Of a stretch of DNA of 64,000 nt, positions 63,210 through 64,000 are shown piece after piece. The translations under genes were made by a program, and so were the position numbers. The stretch spans positions 248,001-312,000 of the forward strand of contig NZ_JAHWGU010000005.1 in assembly GCF_020873875.1 (NCBI RefSeq), read 5' to 3'. The DNA comes from Actinoplanes sp. DH11 (GTDB taxonomy: Bacteria; Actinomycetota; Actinomycetes; Mycobacteriales; Micromonosporaceae). The notes beneath the pieces were generated by a model. The model made no database searches. It saw nothing but the letters and a program-made list of their open reading frames with translations, and was not told the origin of the DNA. Positions within the stretch are counted from its first letter, which is position 1, and each line of letters opens with the position of its first letter.

Positions 63210-64000
63210 GCACACAGCCCCCGTCTCACTCGTAGCACCTCGGCCACCGATCTCGCGGCGAACGGGCGGCCGGTGGCCCGGTGCGGTGCCTCGCCCTCCG
63301 CGCTCTCGCTCACCGATCCGACACCCCACTCGGTCAGGTGTGCCTCCAGACCAGTGAGCAGTCCCTCGGCCGGGCGCCCGGTGGCGGCGCAGGCGTCCGC
63401 CCACGGCCCGATCAGCCAGGGCCACACCGTGCCGTCCCGGCCACCGGCCTGCCGGCCCTGGTAGCCGTACTCGCTCTCGGCGAGTGTGCGCAGGCCGAGC
63501 GGCGTGAGCAGCGTCTCCCCGATGGTACGGATGGCCGCGCTCTCCTGGCCCCGCATCGGGCCGTGCGGCAGCGACCAGGCGAGGAGCTGGTTGGGCCGCA
63601 GCGACGGGTCGTCGTGGTGCGTCCCGGCGCCGAGCGGGTAGGTCGAGGCAGGTCCCTCGACCACGTCGTAGAGCCAGCCCTCCGGCGCCGGGAAGGCGGC
63701 CAGGAAGGAGGTCCGGGCCCGCGCGTGCCGGGACCGCGGCTCGCCGTCGTCGTAGCCGCCCTCGGTGAGCAGGTCACCCATCGCCGCGAGCGCGTTCACC
63801 CAGAGCGCGTTGATCTCCACGGGCTTGCCGATCCGGGCCGCGCCGGCCGGGTCCGCGGTCAGCCGCAGCAACCCGTCGGCGGGGTCCACGGCGAGCGGAC
63901 CGGTGCCGTTCAGCCGCTGGCGCAGCAGCCGGCCCAGCGGCGCGGCGAGTTCGGCGGCCAGGTCGCTGTCGCCGGTCCGGGTCACGTGCCGGTCCACCGC
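63206..64000 (-). CDS. Amylo-alpha-1,6-glucosidase-like debranching enzyme, 3' part (cut by window end)
   Basis: The C-terminal 264 or so residues of a glycogen-debranching (GDE_C) (alpha/alpha)6-barrel protein. Visible are GKPVEINALWVNALAAMGDL, SLRPNQLLAWSLP, GTVWPWLIGPW, and a final AEVLRVRRG. The N-terminal part, including any acid/base residues, lies beyond 64000. It would remove alpha-1,6 branches so the neighbouring GT4 enzyme and this gene act on the same glucan. The stop overlaps the GT4 start (ATGA). Confidence 0.82.
   Translation of the reverse strand, partial: AVDRHVTRTGDSDLAAELAAPLGRLLRQRLNGTGPLAVDPADGLLRLTADPAGAARIGKPVEINALWVNALAAMGDLLTEGGYDDGEPRSRHARARTSFLAAFPAPEGWLYDVVEGPASTYPLGAGTHHDDPSLRPNQLLAWSLPHGPMRGQESAAIRTIGETLLTPLGLRTLAESEYGYQGRQAGGRDGTVWPWLIGPWADACAATGRPAEGLLTGLEAHLTEWGVGSVSESAEGEAPHRATGRPFAARSVAEVLRVRRGLCA

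Overview
The window is from the chromosome of a very GC-rich, Gram-positive actinobacterium. Lsr2, an F420-dependent glucose-6-phosphate dehydrogenase, HelD, a GlgX/GlgM-like glycogen pair, actinobacterial ParE/ParC, many GTG/TTG starts and third-position G/C bias all point this way. Two WhiG/FliA-type sigma factors and the overall gene mix suggest Micromonosporaceae (Actinoplanes-like). That placement is inference; there is no rRNA or marker tree here. No transposase, integrase, phage gene, tRNA, rRNA or CRISPR array was seen.

Layout. 0-5.4 kb: a solo class III cyclase domain, then topoisomerase IV (parE-parC). 5.4-8.5 kb: a membrane protein, a 1 kb non-coding stretch full of repeats (degenerate repeats, a 75-bp perfect hairpin element and seventeen 22-bp tandem repeats), then an aldo/keto reductase under a MerR-type promoter. 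8.5-17.9 kb: a minus-strand sugar-uptake locus (LacI regulator, lipoprotein binding protein, DppF-B-C-D-type ABC transporter, GH1 beta-glucosidase, methyltransferase). 17.9-23.3 kb: sirtuin, APP1-type phosphatase, a permuted papain-like protein and a DEAD-box helicase. 23.5-28.6 kb: two paralogous sigma factors flank an NTF2-like lipoprotein and HelD. 28.8-31.8 kb: DUF456, D-Ala-D-Ala carboxypeptidase and Lsr2. 31.8-38 kb: LLM oxidoreductase, MarR, a SpoIIE-type phosphatase and an RsbW-like kinase, then divergently an ECF sigma factor fused through a ZAS-like motif and a membrane helix to a GH128 glycosidase, then fgd.

38-48 kb: a repeat-invaded GT2 glycosyltransferase, a HAD phosphatase, a three-gene sodium:solute symporter operon, a PQQ sugar dehydrogenase, a secreted tripeptidyl-peptidase-like hydrolase and gamma-glutamyltransferase. 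48-54 kb: seven tandem 61-bp palindromes, a GAF-PAS-GAF histidine kinase with a degenerate ATP site, TrmB, a TolB-like propeller and a DMT exporter. 54-64 kb: an unknown protein, a DHFR-like reductase, PAC2, EcsC, an Fn3 lipoprotein, and a cation/proton antiporter region in which a ZnF-UBP domain occurs once as a separate gene coupled to a CPA1 antiporter and once fused to a KhtU-like CPA2 antiporter with a shortened KhtT partner. The window ends in a glycogen synthase-like GT4 and the 3' part of a debranching enzyme.

Two themes stand out. The first is unusual fusions that put sensing or regulatory domains on new partners (sigma-GH128, antiporter-ZnF-UBP). The second is repeated growth of small tandem repeats, with unit lengths of about 16, 19, 21, 22, 25, 31, 32, 33 and 61 bp. 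Most sit directly at stop codons, and some lie inside loops and linkers of coding genes.
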